Positions 17,242 through 25,379 of a stretch of 64,000 bases of DNA are shown one piece after another. Made by a program: the position numbers and the translations under genes. Under the pieces are notes generated by a model. The model made no database searches. It worked only from the letters and a program-made list of their open reading frames with translations, and was not told where the DNA came from. This stretch comes from RPQJ01 sp963793005. Its GTDB lineage: Bacteria > Pseudomonadota > Gammaproteobacteria > Steroidobacterales > Steroidobacteraceae. Positions within the stretch are counted from its first letter, which is position 1. The number at the start of each line of letters is the position of its first letter. The DNA lies in contig CAWBYP010000002.1 of NCBI GenBank assembly GCA_963793005.1, positions 2,170,001-2,234,000 of the forward strand, in the 5' to 3' direction.

Positions 17242-17848
17242 TCGAACATCCTAAGAGAAATTATCAACACACAACGACAGGGGTGAAAAAGCCGATCCGT
17301 CCGCACGCCGGGATCCTTTCCAGGGCCAGAGCGCGGGCGATTCCTGTCACCTGATCGTAGACGTTTCGGCTTAACAAACCAGACGCCAACTGGCGCCCTG
17401 CAAGACACGTACGGGCAACGATCGCGGCGCAGTCTAGCACAAACTCATGTCCAGCAAGGGAAAATATGGAACAATGGACGGTTGCAGTTTGTGCGCTGCG
17501 TGCTCGAGACGACCGGGTCTTCAAGTTGCCTGCCCGACCCGCACTGCGGCAGGTTTCGAAGGTGTCACGTCGCCACCGCCTTGCTCGCTAGGGATTACCC
17601 GACGCGCGAACGCCGCCGACCCGGGCGCATACGGCACCGATTAGACCTGGCGACTGGAACATGGCTGGCAAGGGTGAATGCACCGGAGCGATGGGAGGCG
17701 ATGACTGCTCGAGTACGTCGGCTTGGGTGCCTGTTGTACGGTGCCGTGAATCCTGAGGGTACCAAGACTACCCAAGAATTCGGGCCGGCCGCAACCTAAA
17801 TCATTGATGCGACGCAATAAATTACCCGGACTGTCGACGGGTGTCGTC
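17242..17848. other. Gene-poor interval: rbp leader region plus unexplained sequence
   Basis: The first ~215 nt are probably the promoter and leader of the RRM gene. On the minus strand TTGCTG (17452-17457) and TAGACT (17431-17436) could be -35 and -10 elements, with a short 15-nt spacer. From about 17480 to 17848 the base composition is less biased than in neighbouring genes. Short open frames, the longest about 105 codons at 17482-17799, show no recognisable protein features or good start. No tRNA or known riboswitch was recognised. Confidence 0.4.
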
Positions 17849-17920
17849 GGGGACTGTCCCCTCAAGGGACTGTCCCCTCGGGCTTTGCAGGGGACAGTCC
17901 CCTCAGGGGGACAGTCCCCT
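17849..17920. repeat. Four-copy cluster of GGGGACAGTCCCC / GGGGACTGTCCCC palindromes
   Basis: Copies begin at 17849, 17865, 17889 and 17906; the first two are the complementary form. The distal copies overlap the last codons and the TGA stop (17903-17905) of the GDT1-family gene. It is the same family as the cluster inside uvrA at 2977-3044. Confidence 0.88.
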
Positions 17921-18193
17921 GATGGCACCCCACAGTGTCCACGCGCCAATCACGATGAAACCGATACCGGCGAGCAGTGACAGGTACCGCGTGTTGACGT
18001 AGTTCGACAGCAGGCTGCCGGCCGCGACCGCGATCGCCGTTGCCGCGAGCAATGCCGCCGAGGCTGCGACGAATACCCAGAGTGGCCGGTTCGCCGCGTT
18101 CGACGCAAAAAGGACCGTCGCGAGCTGGGTCTTGTCGCCCAGTTCCGCCAGGAAAACCGTTGCGAAGATCGCGACCAGGGTCCTCGTGTCCAT
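17903..18193 (-). CDS. TMEM165/GDT1 (UPF0016) family membrane protein, probable Mn2+ exporter, 3' end formed by a repeat
   Basis: This 96-residue protein has three membrane spans and the family signature ELGDKTQ (ExGDKT/S) near residue 17. Members move Mn2+ or Ca2+ across membranes in exchange for protons. Many bacterial forms have one ~90-residue repeat unit and work as pairs; others carry two. Here only one unit is present, and its last residues RGLSP and the stop codon come from the palindromic repeat at 17849-17920, so the original C-terminus may have been replaced. No yybP-ykoY type leader was seen in the 29 nt before the speA stop. Confidence 0.85.
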   Translation of the reverse strand: MDTRTLVAIFATVFLAELGDKTQLATVLFASNAANRPLWVFVAASAALLAATAIAVAAGSLLSNYVNTRYLSLLAGIGFIVIGAWTLWGAIRGLSP

Positions 18194-18222
18194 CGTGTGC
18201 TCCGTTGGCGCCCGGGCAGGGA

Positions 18223-20175
18223 TCAGGCTTTTTCGAGGTAGGTATAGCCGTTCAACTCGCCGACGTAGAACCGGCGCAATGCCTGGCTCTCCGCCAGCGA
18301 CAGGCGGCCTTCGCGTACGGCACGCTCGCAGTCCCGCACCAGCTGCGGCAGGAGTCGTTCCACGTCGTAGCGCATGTAGCGCAGTACTTCAGCCGCGGTG
18401 TCGCCCTTGACTGTCTCCTCTATCGCCCAGCCGCCTTCCTCGTGCAGCTTGATGTGCACCACGTGCGTGTCGCCGAACAGGTTATGCAGGTCGCCGAGCG
18501 TCTCCTGGTAGGCGCCAACCAGGAATGCGGCGAGGTAGTACGGCTCGCCCGCCCGCAGTTCGTGCAGCTCGAGCGTTCGCTTCGATTCTCTCAGGCTCAC
18601 GAAGCGATCGATCTTGCCGTCCGAGTCGCAGGTGATATCGGCGAGCACGGCGCTGCGGGTCGGCTGCTCATCGTGGCGGTGGATGGGCATGATCGGGAAC
18701 AGCTGGTCAATGGCCCAGCTGTCCGGCAGCGACTGGAACACGGAGACGTTGCAGAAATAAATGTCGCTGAGGATCGCCTCGAGCCCCTCGAGCTCCTCTG
18801 GAACGGCAGGCAGGCGCCGACAGAGGTCGCGGATCTTCCCGCAAGTCGCCCAGTAGAGCCGCTCGACCAGCCCGCGCGCCTCGAGGCTCAGGTAGCCCAG
18901 GTTGAACATCTGCAGCGCCTGCTCACGAGCCTGCTGCGCGTCGTGGTAGCACTCGACGAGCCGTCGTTCCGTGATCGAGCGGTAGGCGTCGAGCAGGTCG
19001 CGCACCGGCTGCGGCAGCGTGGCGTCGCGCGCGCAATCCTCCGTGAACTGGTCGTCGACCCGGAACTTGTCGAGCATCGTGCCGCCGAGCGTGTTGAACA
19101 CCAGCAGGCTGTGGTGCGCCGCGATCGCCCGGCCGGATTCGCTGATGATCACCGGGTGCTCGATACCGCGAGCGTTGCAGACGTTCGCGATGCGGTAGAC
19201 CACGTCGCTCGCGTACTCCGCAATTGTGTAGTTGATCGATGAAGGGTAGTTGGTGCGGCTGCCGTCGTAGTCCACGCCCAGGCCGCCACCGACATCGATA
19301 TAGCGGAGTCCCGCGCCCATCAGCTTCAGCTCGGCGTAGACGTGGGCGAGTTCGTTGACCGCGTCCTTGACGCGGCGGATGTCCTGCAACTGGCTGCCGG
19401 GATGACAGTGCACGAGCTGCAGGCAATCCTCCATGCCCTGTTCTTTCAGCACCCGGAAGAGTTCCAGGATCTCGGTGACGAACAGCCCGAACTTGGATTT
19501 CTCGCCCGACGACTCGCGCCAGCGCCCGGCGCCTTCGCTCGCCAGCTTGACGCGCACGCCGATGCTCGGCCGCACGTTGTAGGCGCGGGCGTGCTTCAGG
19601 ATCAGATGCAGCTCGTCGAAGTTCTCGACCACCGGGATAATGGTGCGGCCGAGCTTGGCCGCGAGGATCACGGCCTCGATATAGCTGTCGTCCTTGAAGC
19701 CGTTGCAGATGATCATCCGCTCCGACTCGCCCTCGGTGATGGCCATGACCGCCAGCAGCTCAGGCTTGGAGCCGACCTCCAGCCCGAATCCGAACTCGCG
19801 CCCGTATCCGTACACCTCCTCGACCACCAGCCTCTGCTGGTTGACCTTGATCGGGAAGACCGCGGCATAGCGGTTGCGATAGTCGTTCTCCGCGATCGCA
19901 GTGGCGAACGCGTCGTTCAGCCGCTTGAGCCTGTGGCGCAGGATGTCGGAAAAACGCACGACGACCGGCGTCGTGAGGTCGCGCGCCTCGAGTCCCTGCA
20001 CGACCTCGAGCAGGTCGATCTCGCGGGCGACCGTCTGGTCAGGACGAACGACGACGTGACCCGCGCCGTTGATGGCGAAATAGCCGTTGCTCCAGGCATC
20101 GACGCCGTAGAGTTCGGTCGAGTCTTCGACTTTCCACTTGCCGCCCAGTGTCGGCTTGCGTGCAGTGTTTTCCAC
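18223..20175 (-). CDS. speA: Biosynthetic arginine decarboxylase
   Basis: This 650-residue PLP enzyme of alanine-racemase fold makes agmatine from arginine, the first step to putrescine. Recognisable segments are YAAVFPIKVNQQRLVVEEV with the PLP Lys, the YIDVGGGLGVDYDG loop, HCHPGSQLQD, and IISESGRAIAAHH. The length agrees with E. coli SpeA (658). The GTG at 20175 is chosen because a GGAG sits just upstream and the preceding 44 codons of open frame have no family similarity. It lies near homospermidine synthase (21995), which uses putrescine. Confidence 0.94.
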   Translation of the reverse strand: MENTARKPTLGGKWKVEDSTELYGVDAWSNGYFAINGAGHVVVRPDQTVAREIDLLEVVQGLEARDLTTPVVVRFSDILRHRLKRLNDAFATAIAENDYRNRYAAVFPIKVNQQRLVVEEVYGYGREFGFGLEVGSKPELLAVMAITEGESERMIICNGFKDDSYIEAVILAAKLGRTIIPVVENFDELHLILKHARAYNVRPSIGVRVKLASEGAGRWRESSGEKSKFGLFVTEILELFRVLKEQGMEDCLQLVHCHPGSQLQDIRRVKDAVNELAHVYAELKLMGAGLRYIDVGGGLGVDYDGSRTNYPSSINYTIAEYASDVVYRIANVCNARGIEHPVIISESGRAIAAHHSLLVFNTLGGTMLDKFRVDDQFTEDCARDATLPQPVRDLLDAYRSITERRLVECYHDAQQAREQALQMFNLGYLSLEARGLVERLYWATCGKIRDLCRRLPAVPEELEGLEAILSDIYFCNVSVFQSLPDSWAIDQLFPIMPIHRHDEQPTRSAVLADITCDSDGKIDRFVSLRESKRTLELHELRAGEPYYLAAFLVGAYQETLGDLHNLFGDTHVVHIKLHEEGGWAIEETVKGDTAAEVLRYMRYDVERLLPQLVRDCERAVREGRLSLAESQALRRFYVGELNGYTYLEKA

Positions 20176-20254
20176 TCGCGACTCCGGGGCAGGGGAAAAA
20201 ACGAGGCGCGCACCATAGCAGAAGCGCGCGGCTGCGCAATGGAAGCCGAGGCGC

Positions 20255-21103
20255 TCAGGGCGCGGCGCCGCGGGCGACCGGTCGCGAGGGATCCCGCGAC
20301 CACTCACTCCACGAGCCCGGGTAGAGCCGGGCGCCCGGGAGCCCGGCGTGCTCCATCGCGAGCAGCAGGTGGCAGGCGGTGACGCCCGAGCCGCACATGG
20401 CGATCGCCCGGTCGGCTGTCACACCGTCGAGCCTGCGGGCGAACGCCACGCGCAATTCATCGGCCGGCAGCAGCCGGTCGTCCTCGCCGATGCTGGTCGT
20501 GAACGGATGGTTCACCGCGCCGGGAACGTGTCCCGCCATCGCATCGATCGGCTCGACTTCGCCGCGGTAACGTTCCGGCGCGCGGGCGTCGAGCAGCAGC
20601 GTGGAGGGATCCGCCACGCGGGCCAGCACGCCGGCCGCATCGACCTGCATGCCGGGCCGGGGGCTCGCGCTGAAATCTCCCGGGCAGCGCTCCGGTATCA
20701 ACGTGTCGACCGGCAGGCCAAGCGCGACCCAGCGACGCAGGCCGCCATCCAGCACGAACACTGCGTCGTGTCCGAGCCAGCGCAGCATCCACCACAGCCG
20801 CGAGGCATACATGCCATTGCCGGCGTCGTATGTCACGACCACCGAGTCGCGATTCACGCCGAATGCGCGCAGCCGCTCCGCGAACGCAGCAGGTGCCGGC
20901 AACGGGTGTCGCCCGGAGCGCGGCGTCTGCGGTGCCGACAGGTCCCGGTTCAGGTCCGCGTAGGCGGCGCCCGGAATGTGGCCCGCCGCGTACGCTTCGC
21001 GTCCGGCATCTGGCCGCGCGAGGTCGAAGCGGCAATCGAACACACGGACGACCCGGTCTTCGAGCCGCCCGGCAATTTCCTCGGCCTGGATTATCGTTCC
21101 CAC
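20255..21103 (-). CDS. Sulfurtransferase (3-mercaptopyruvate/thiosulfate type), two rhodanese domains
   Basis: This 282-residue protein has an inactive N-terminal and an active C-terminal rhodanese domain. The active-site loop MCGSGVTACH has Cys followed by GSGVTA, the form typical of 3-mercaptopyruvate sulfurtransferases (thiosulfate enzymes usually have CRKG-type loops). The N-terminal domain has HIPGAAYADLNRDLS, and the C-terminal HVPGAVNHPF. The GTG at 21103 is fixed by a strong GGGAGGT ribosome site 5 nt upstream; the upstream ATG of the open frame has none. It is probably cytoplasmic. Confidence 0.9.
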   Translation of the reverse strand: MGTIIQAEEIAGRLEDRVVRVFDCRFDLARPDAGREAYAAGHIPGAAYADLNRDLSAPQTPRSGRHPLPAPAAFAERLRAFGVNRDSVVVTYDAGNGMYASRLWWMLRWLGHDAVFVLDGGLRRWVALGLPVDTLIPERCPGDFSASPRPGMQVDAAGVLARVADPSTLLLDARAPERYRGEVEPIDAMAGHVPGAVNHPFTTSIGEDDRLLPADELRVAFARRLDGVTADRAIAMCGSGVTACHLLLAMEHAGLPGARLYPGSWSEWSRDPSRPVARGAAP

Positions 21104-21198
21104 GGCACCTCCCGCTGCCCGATATCGCCGCATGACTGCCGCCAGTACAATCCGGGCTCGGTGCCGACACGGGCAGGCAATGGCCGGGAGGATGCGCC

Positions 21199-21876
21199 AT
21201 GACGATTGAACTCTACTGGGGCAGTGGCAGCCCGTATTCCTGGCGCGTGCAACTGGCGCTCGAGCTCAAGCGACTTTCCTACGAGTCCCACCTGCTGCAG
21301 TTCTCCAAGCAGGAGCACAAGTCGCCGCAGATGCTGCGCATGAACCCGAGGGGCCGGGTGCCGGTGCTGAAGGACGGCGACTTTGTCGTGTTCGAGTCGC
21401 TGGCCTGCCTGTACTACCTCGATCGGAAATATCCCGAGCCGCCTATCTTCGGTCGCACGCCCGAGGAAGCCGGCACGATCATGCGCGTGATCTGCGAGTA
21501 CCAGGTCTATGCGGAGGCGCAACTGATGGAAATCGTGTCGGCCGCATTCCTGGGCCACATGGACGCTCGCATCGAGGACGTCACGCGCGCCACGCATCTG
21601 GTCGCAGGCGAGGCGCGGACGATAGAGGGGCGGCTCAGCAAGTCGGAGTGGCTGGTCGGCGAACATGTATCTGCCGCGGACATGGTTGTATTCCCGGGCA
21701 TCATGCTCCTGCTGCGCGCGATGGAAAAGCGCGAGATGGGTGAGCTCCGGTCGCGGTTCCTGCCGATGGAGACGACGTATCCGGCGATCTCGCGCTGGAT
21801 CTCGCGCATGGAGTCGCTGCCCGGCTTCGATCGCACGTATCCTCCGCACTGGCGCGACGGCTCGCCGAGGGGATGA
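21199..21876 (+). CDS. Glutathione S-transferase family protein
   Basis: This 225-residue protein has an N-terminal thioredoxin-like domain (IELYWGSGSPYSWRVQLAL, then the cis-Pro region PRGRVPVLKDGD and the ES pair in VVFESLACLYYLD) and an all-helical C-terminal domain (LVGEHVSAADMVVFPGI). Such enzymes conjugate or reduce substrates with glutathione. The Ser-rich start of helix 1 suggests a Ser- or Tyr-type catalytic residue. The gene diverges from the sulfurtransferase and precedes homospermidine synthase; no functional link is evident. Confidence 0.9.
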   Translation: MTIELYWGSGSPYSWRVQLALELKRLSYESHLLQFSKQEHKSPQMLRMNPRGRVPVLKDGDFVVFESLACLYYLDRKYPEPPIFGRTPEEAGTIMRVICEYQVYAEAQLMEIVSAAFLGHMDARIEDVTRATHLVAGEARTIEGRLSKSEWLVGEHVSAADMVVFPGIMLLLRAMEKREMGELRSRFLPMETTYPAISRWISRMESLPGFDRTYPPHWRDGSPRG

Positions 21877-21994
21877 TGGCCGCTGCTCGCCGGACACCGT
21901 TGCGTGACCCGCGACAGATATTGGGTAAACTACCGGCGCCGCCGCATTAATTGCCGCCGCATTCAATTTCCTTCGAGCAATCCCTGGTGTCGTC

Positions 21995-23413
21995 ATGAGC
22001 AATTACCCCGTACATGTCACTTTCCCAGGGCGGCTGGTGATGATCGGTTTCGGCAGCATCGGCCAGGGCGTCCTGCCGCTGATCTTCCGCCACCTGGAGA
22101 TCAAGCCTGACCAGGTCACGATCGTCACCAAGGATGACCTGGGCGAGAAGGTCGCGGCGGAATACGGGGTGCGGTTCATCAGGCAGTCGCTGACGCGCGA
22201 GAATTTCAAGAAAGTGCTCGACCCGCTGGTCGGCCGCGGCGACTTCCTGCTCAACCTGTCGGTGGATGTCTCGAGCGTCGCGCTGATCCAGTTCTGCTGG
22301 GAGCAGGGTTCGCTCTACCTCGACACCTGTATCGAGCCGTGGGTCGGCGGGTACATGGACCTGACGGCGCCCCCGGCGCGCCGCACCAACTATGCGCTGC
22401 GCGAGACCGCGCTGGCGCTGCGCAATGCGAAGGTCAAGGCGCCCACCGCCGTGATAACCCACGGCGCGAATCCGGGCCTTGTTTCGCACTTCGTCAAGCA
22501 GGCGCTGCTCAACATCGCATCCGACACCGGGCTCGAGCACGAGGAGCCGGCTTCCCGCGAGGCCTGGGCACAACTCGCGCAGCAGCTCGGTGTCAAGGTA
22601 ATACACATCGCCGAGCGCGACACCCAGGTGTCGCTGCGTCCGAAGGAACCGGGCGAGTTCGTCAACACGTGGTCGGTCGACGGCTTCGCCGGCGAGGGCT
22701 GCCAGCCGGCGGAACTCGGATGGGGATCGCACGAGAAGAACTGGCCGCGCGACGGGAAGAAGCACGACTTCGGCCGGGGCAGCGCCATCTACCTGATGCA
22801 GCCTGGTGCGGCGACGCGAGTGCGCACCTGGACGCCGCTGGCCCGGCAGTTCCACGGGTTCCTGATCACGCACGGCGAGTCGATCTCGATTTCCGACTAC
22901 CTGAGCGTGAAGAAGGGCGAGAAGGTCGAGTATCGCCCGACGGTGCATTACGCCTATCACCCCTGCGATGACGCGGTGCTGTCCGTGCATGAATTCGCGG
23001 GCCGCAACTGGCAGCTCCAGGAGCGCAAGCAGATCATGATGGACGAGATCGTCAAGGGCGTGGACGAACTCGGCGTGCTGCTCGCGGGGCACAAGAAAAA
23101 TGCCTACTGGTACGGCTCGCAGTTGTCCGTGCAGGAGGCCCGGGATCTGTGCCCGCACAACAATGCCACGTCGCTGCAGGTGACGATTTCGGTGCTTGCC
23201 GGACTCGTCTGGGCCATGGAAAACCCCAACGAGGGCGTCGTCGAGCCGGAAGACCTCGACTTCCGGCGCATCCTCGAGATCTGCGGTCCGTACCTCGGCC
23301 CAGTCGTGGGTGAGTACACGGAGTGGCATCCGCTGGTGGATCGCGCGCGACTGTTTCCGGAAGACATCGACCAGACCGATCCCTGGCAGTTCAAGAACGT
23401 CCGGGTCGTGTGA
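21995..23413 (+). CDS. hss: Homospermidine synthase
   Basis: This 472-residue NAD-dependent enzyme makes sym-homospermidine from two putrescines (or putrescine plus spermidine). The Rossmann start is RLVMIGFGSIGQGVLP. Family segments include YLDTCIEPWVGGY, THGANPGLVSHFVKQAL, WGSHEKNWP and YAYHPCDDAVLS. The length matches bacterial Hss (about 475). With speA on the other strand it suggests that this organism makes homospermidine. The gene has its own start after 118 nt of non-coding DNA. Confidence 0.95.
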   Translation: MSNYPVHVTFPGRLVMIGFGSIGQGVLPLIFRHLEIKPDQVTIVTKDDLGEKVAAEYGVRFIRQSLTRENFKKVLDPLVGRGDFLLNLSVDVSSVALIQFCWEQGSLYLDTCIEPWVGGYMDLTAPPARRTNYALRETALALRNAKVKAPTAVITHGANPGLVSHFVKQALLNIASDTGLEHEEPASREAWAQLAQQLGVKVIHIAERDTQVSLRPKEPGEFVNTWSVDGFAGEGCQPAELGWGSHEKNWPRDGKKHDFGRGSAIYLMQPGAATRVRTWTPLARQFHGFLITHGESISISDYLSVKKGEKVEYRPTVHYAYHPCDDAVLSVHEFAGRNWQLQERKQIMMDEIVKGVDELGVLLAGHKKNAYWYGSQLSVQEARDLCPHNNATSLQVTISVLAGLVWAMENPNEGVVEPEDLDFRRILEICGPYLGPVVGEYTEWHPLVDRARLFPEDIDQTDPWQFKNVRVV

Positions 23414-23529
23414 CGCCGCGGGCCGTACGCGGCGGATGCCTGTGCGGCGCGATCAGCGGCGAAAGCGGGGCGATGCTGCCGACCGTCTAGCCGCCGGATC
23501 ACTCGGACGAAGCGTAGTCAGCAGCCGCT

Positions 23530-24036
23530 TTATCCGCCCGGCTCGTACCGTATCTCCGTCACCACGTAGGTTCGCCGTCCGCCCGGCACTTCGACCGTGA
23601 ATTCCTCGTCCCGCGAGCGGCGCATCAGCGCCCGCGCGAGAGGCGAGTCCATGCTCACGTAGCGTCGCGCGGGATCGATTTCGTCGGGTCCGACTATGCG
23701 AAGCTCGGTCTCGTTGCCTTCTTCGTCCTCGATCTTCACCCACGCGCCGAAGTACACGCGACGGGTGTCATCTGGAGGTTGCGCAACCACGACCATGCCT
23801 TCGAGACGCTTGCGCAGGAAGCGCACGCGCCGGTCGATTTCGCGCAGCTGCTTCTTGCCATAGATGTATTCGGCGTTCTCCGAGCGGTCGCCCTGCGCGG
23901 CGGCTTCCTGCACCGCGCGAGTCACCTGTGGCCGCTCGATCCGCCACAGGAAGTCGAGTTCCTCGCGCAGCCGGCGGGCACCCTCCGCGGTCGCGAACTT
24001 CGAGCCCGGGGGCTCGGATTTCCGGTAACGCGTCAT
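23530..24036 (-). CDS. greB: Transcription elongation factor GreB
   Basis: This 168-residue protein has a GreA/B N-terminal coiled coil ending in the acidic tip region (QGDRSENAEYIYGKKQLREID) and a C-terminal FKBP-like domain (VDIDEEGNE-type core, WVKIEDEEGNETELRIVGPDEID). It stimulates transcript cleavage by backtracked RNA polymerase. The YIYGKKQLREIDRR(V/I)RFL pattern and the strongly basic N-terminal coiled coil are GreB rather than GreA features. The ATG at 24036 begins MTRYRKSEPPGSK; upstream open frame has no similarity. It is convergent with hss. Confidence 0.92.
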   Translation of the reverse strand: MTRYRKSEPPGSKFATAEGARRLREELDFLWRIERPQVTRAVQEAAAQGDRSENAEYIYGKKQLREIDRRVRFLRKRLEGMVVVAQPPDDTRRVYFGAWVKIEDEEGNETELRIVGPDEIDPARRYVSMDSPLARALMRRSRDEEFTVEVPGGRRTYVVTEIRYEPGG

Positions 24037-24132
24037 GTTTTCCGCCTCACGCGGACCGCGGACTTCCCGTCCGGACCGGGATGTGCGACGGATCACGGTT
24101 TCGCCGCTGCTGCATCAGTAGCGTCCCGTGCC

Positions 24133-24330
24133 ATGAGCAACAAGTACTACGCGCACTTCCTGGTGGACGAGCCGGACCCGCGTGGCCTGCAGGAGTACCG
24201 GGGCGTCGTCGAGCTCGACGGCCAGCCGAAGCCCGGCCGGGAACTCCGCGAGGCATCGCGCATCATCGCGCACAACATGGGAATTGCTGCGCGCGAAGTG
24301 AAAGTGCTGCAGTGGTCCCGGCTGCACTGA
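24133..24330 (+). CDS. Small protein of 65 residues, unknown function
   Basis: A short protein starts at ATG 24133 (MSNKYYAHFLVDEPDPRGLQ) and ends with AAREVKVLQWSRLH. It is mixed alpha/beta in appearance, with no signal peptide or membrane span. A strong terminator follows 60 nt downstream, supporting a real transcription unit. Its start diverges from greB by about 100 nt. No family is recognised. A longer in-frame extension upstream overlaps greB in antisense and is considered a shadow. Confidence 0.6.
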   Translation: MSNKYYAHFLVDEPDPRGLQEYRGVVELDGQPKPGRELREASRIIAHNMGIAAREVKVLQWSRLH

Positions 24331-24391
24331 CGAACTGAATCGATCCCCTGGCGGACTTTTCCCTTCCCTTCGACCAAAGTCCGCTCTTCGA

Positions 24392-24419
24392 CCCCGGGCC
24401 ACAAACCCGGGGTTTTTTT
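24392..24419 (+). terminator. Rho-independent terminator after the 65-residue protein gene
   Basis: A 7-bp stem CCCCGGG/CCCGGGG with a 7-nt loop is followed by seven T on the plus strand. Confidence 0.88.
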
Positions 24420-24546
24420 CTTGCTGGATCACGTGCGCAATGTCGACGATCTGTAAGCCGTGCATGGTGCCGGATTCTATGCCACGGGGCCGTTGCCGGT
24501 TGCGGTTCGGCGCGAGCCTCGCGCACCATGGCGGCGGAACCGCTCC

Positions 24547-25308
24547 ATGTCCTTCAAGGATCACTTTTCACGCCAGTCGGCGGCCTACAGCCGCTATCGT
24601 CCGGCCTATCCGCCAGGACTGATCGACTGGGTCTCGTCGCTGGCTCCAGACCGGCGCCTGGCGGTGGATTGCGCGACCGGTAACGGGCAGGCCGCGCTGT
24701 CGCTGTCGAGCCGGTTTGACCAGGTGGTGGCGCTCGACGGCAGCCTGGGGCAGCTTGGCAGCGCGACGCCGGGGCCGAACGTTGCTTATGTGGCTGCGCT
24801 CGCGGAGCGCCTGCCGATCCGGGACCACACCGTGTCACTGGTCACCGCGGCACAGGCTGCGCACTGGTTCGATTTCGGTCGATTTCACGCGGAGTGCCGG
24901 CGCGTACTGGTGCCTGGCGGTGTCGTCGCCGCCTGGACCTACGGGAAATTCCGGCTGGACGACCCTGACGGCGGAAGTTCGGAGGCAGTGGACGCGGTGA
25001 TCGACGACTTCTACGAGAACGTGGTCGGTGCGTTCTGGCCCCCGGAGCGACGCTACGTCGAACTCGGCTACCAGACGCTGCCGTTCCCGTGGCGGGAGGC
25101 GGCGGCCCCGGCGTTCGCGCTCGAGACCACCTGGGACCTGGAGAGGGTCCTTGGCTACCTTGGGTCGTGGTCCGCGGTCCAGCGATACCGGGACCATCAC
25201 GGTCGCGACCCGTTGCGGCCGCTGCGCACCGCGCTCGAGTCTGCCTGGGGCGACGCCGGAATCCGCAGGCTGCGGTGGCCGGTCCACATCCGGGCCGGCT
25301 TCGCCTGA
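24547..25308 (+). CDS. Class I SAM-dependent methyltransferase (Methyltransf_11 type)
   Basis: This 253-residue protein opens MSFKDHFSRQSAAYSRYRPAYP, a start shared by many small-molecule methyltransferases related to yeast Tmt1. Motif I is AVDCATGNGQAA, with the acidic residue of the next strand in ALDGS. The post-motif region is TAAQAAHWFDFGRFHAECRRVLVPGGVVAAWTY, written here in overlapping parts. The ATG at 24547 is preceded by GGCGGAA; the earlier in-frame ATG at 24460 adds 29 Arg-rich residues outside the domain. The substrate is unknown. Confidence 0.87.
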   Translation: MSFKDHFSRQSAAYSRYRPAYPPGLIDWVSSLAPDRRLAVDCATGNGQAALSLSSRFDQVVALDGSLGQLGSATPGPNVAYVAALAERLPIRDHTVSLVTAAQAAHWFDFGRFHAECRRVLVPGGVVAAWTYGKFRLDDPDGGSSEAVDAVIDDFYENVVGAFWPPERRYVELGYQTLPFPWREAAAPAFALETTWDLERVLGYLGSWSAVQRYRDHHGRDPLRPLRTALESAWGDAGIRRLRWPVHIRAGFA

Positions 25309-25314
25309 TTCATC

Positions 25315-25320
25315 TATAAT
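25315..25320 (+). promoter_or_regulatory. Candidate -10 element for the M13 peptidase gene
   Basis: A perfect TATAAT lies 60 nt upstream of the peptidase ATG, just after the methyltransferase stop. The -35 region is poor, so this is only a candidate. Confidence 0.35.
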
Positions 25321-25379
25321 TCGCGCCCTTCCGCCGGGTCCGGCCATCCGGGCGCGGTTTCATCATGGAGACATGAACC

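Noticed and set aside
17482..17799. 105-codon open frame in the interval upstream of the repeat cluster
   Set aside because: It has no ribosome site, mixed composition and no recognisable motif; not enough to call a gene.
18194..18222. Possible Mn2+ riboswitch (yybP-ykoY) before the GDT1-family gene
   Set aside because: Only 29 nt separate the gene from the end of speA, too short for that riboswitch, and no typical sequence was seen.
21947..23329. 460-codon antisense frame over homospermidine synthase
   Set aside because: It is a shadow of a clear enzyme gene, with no recognisable fold.
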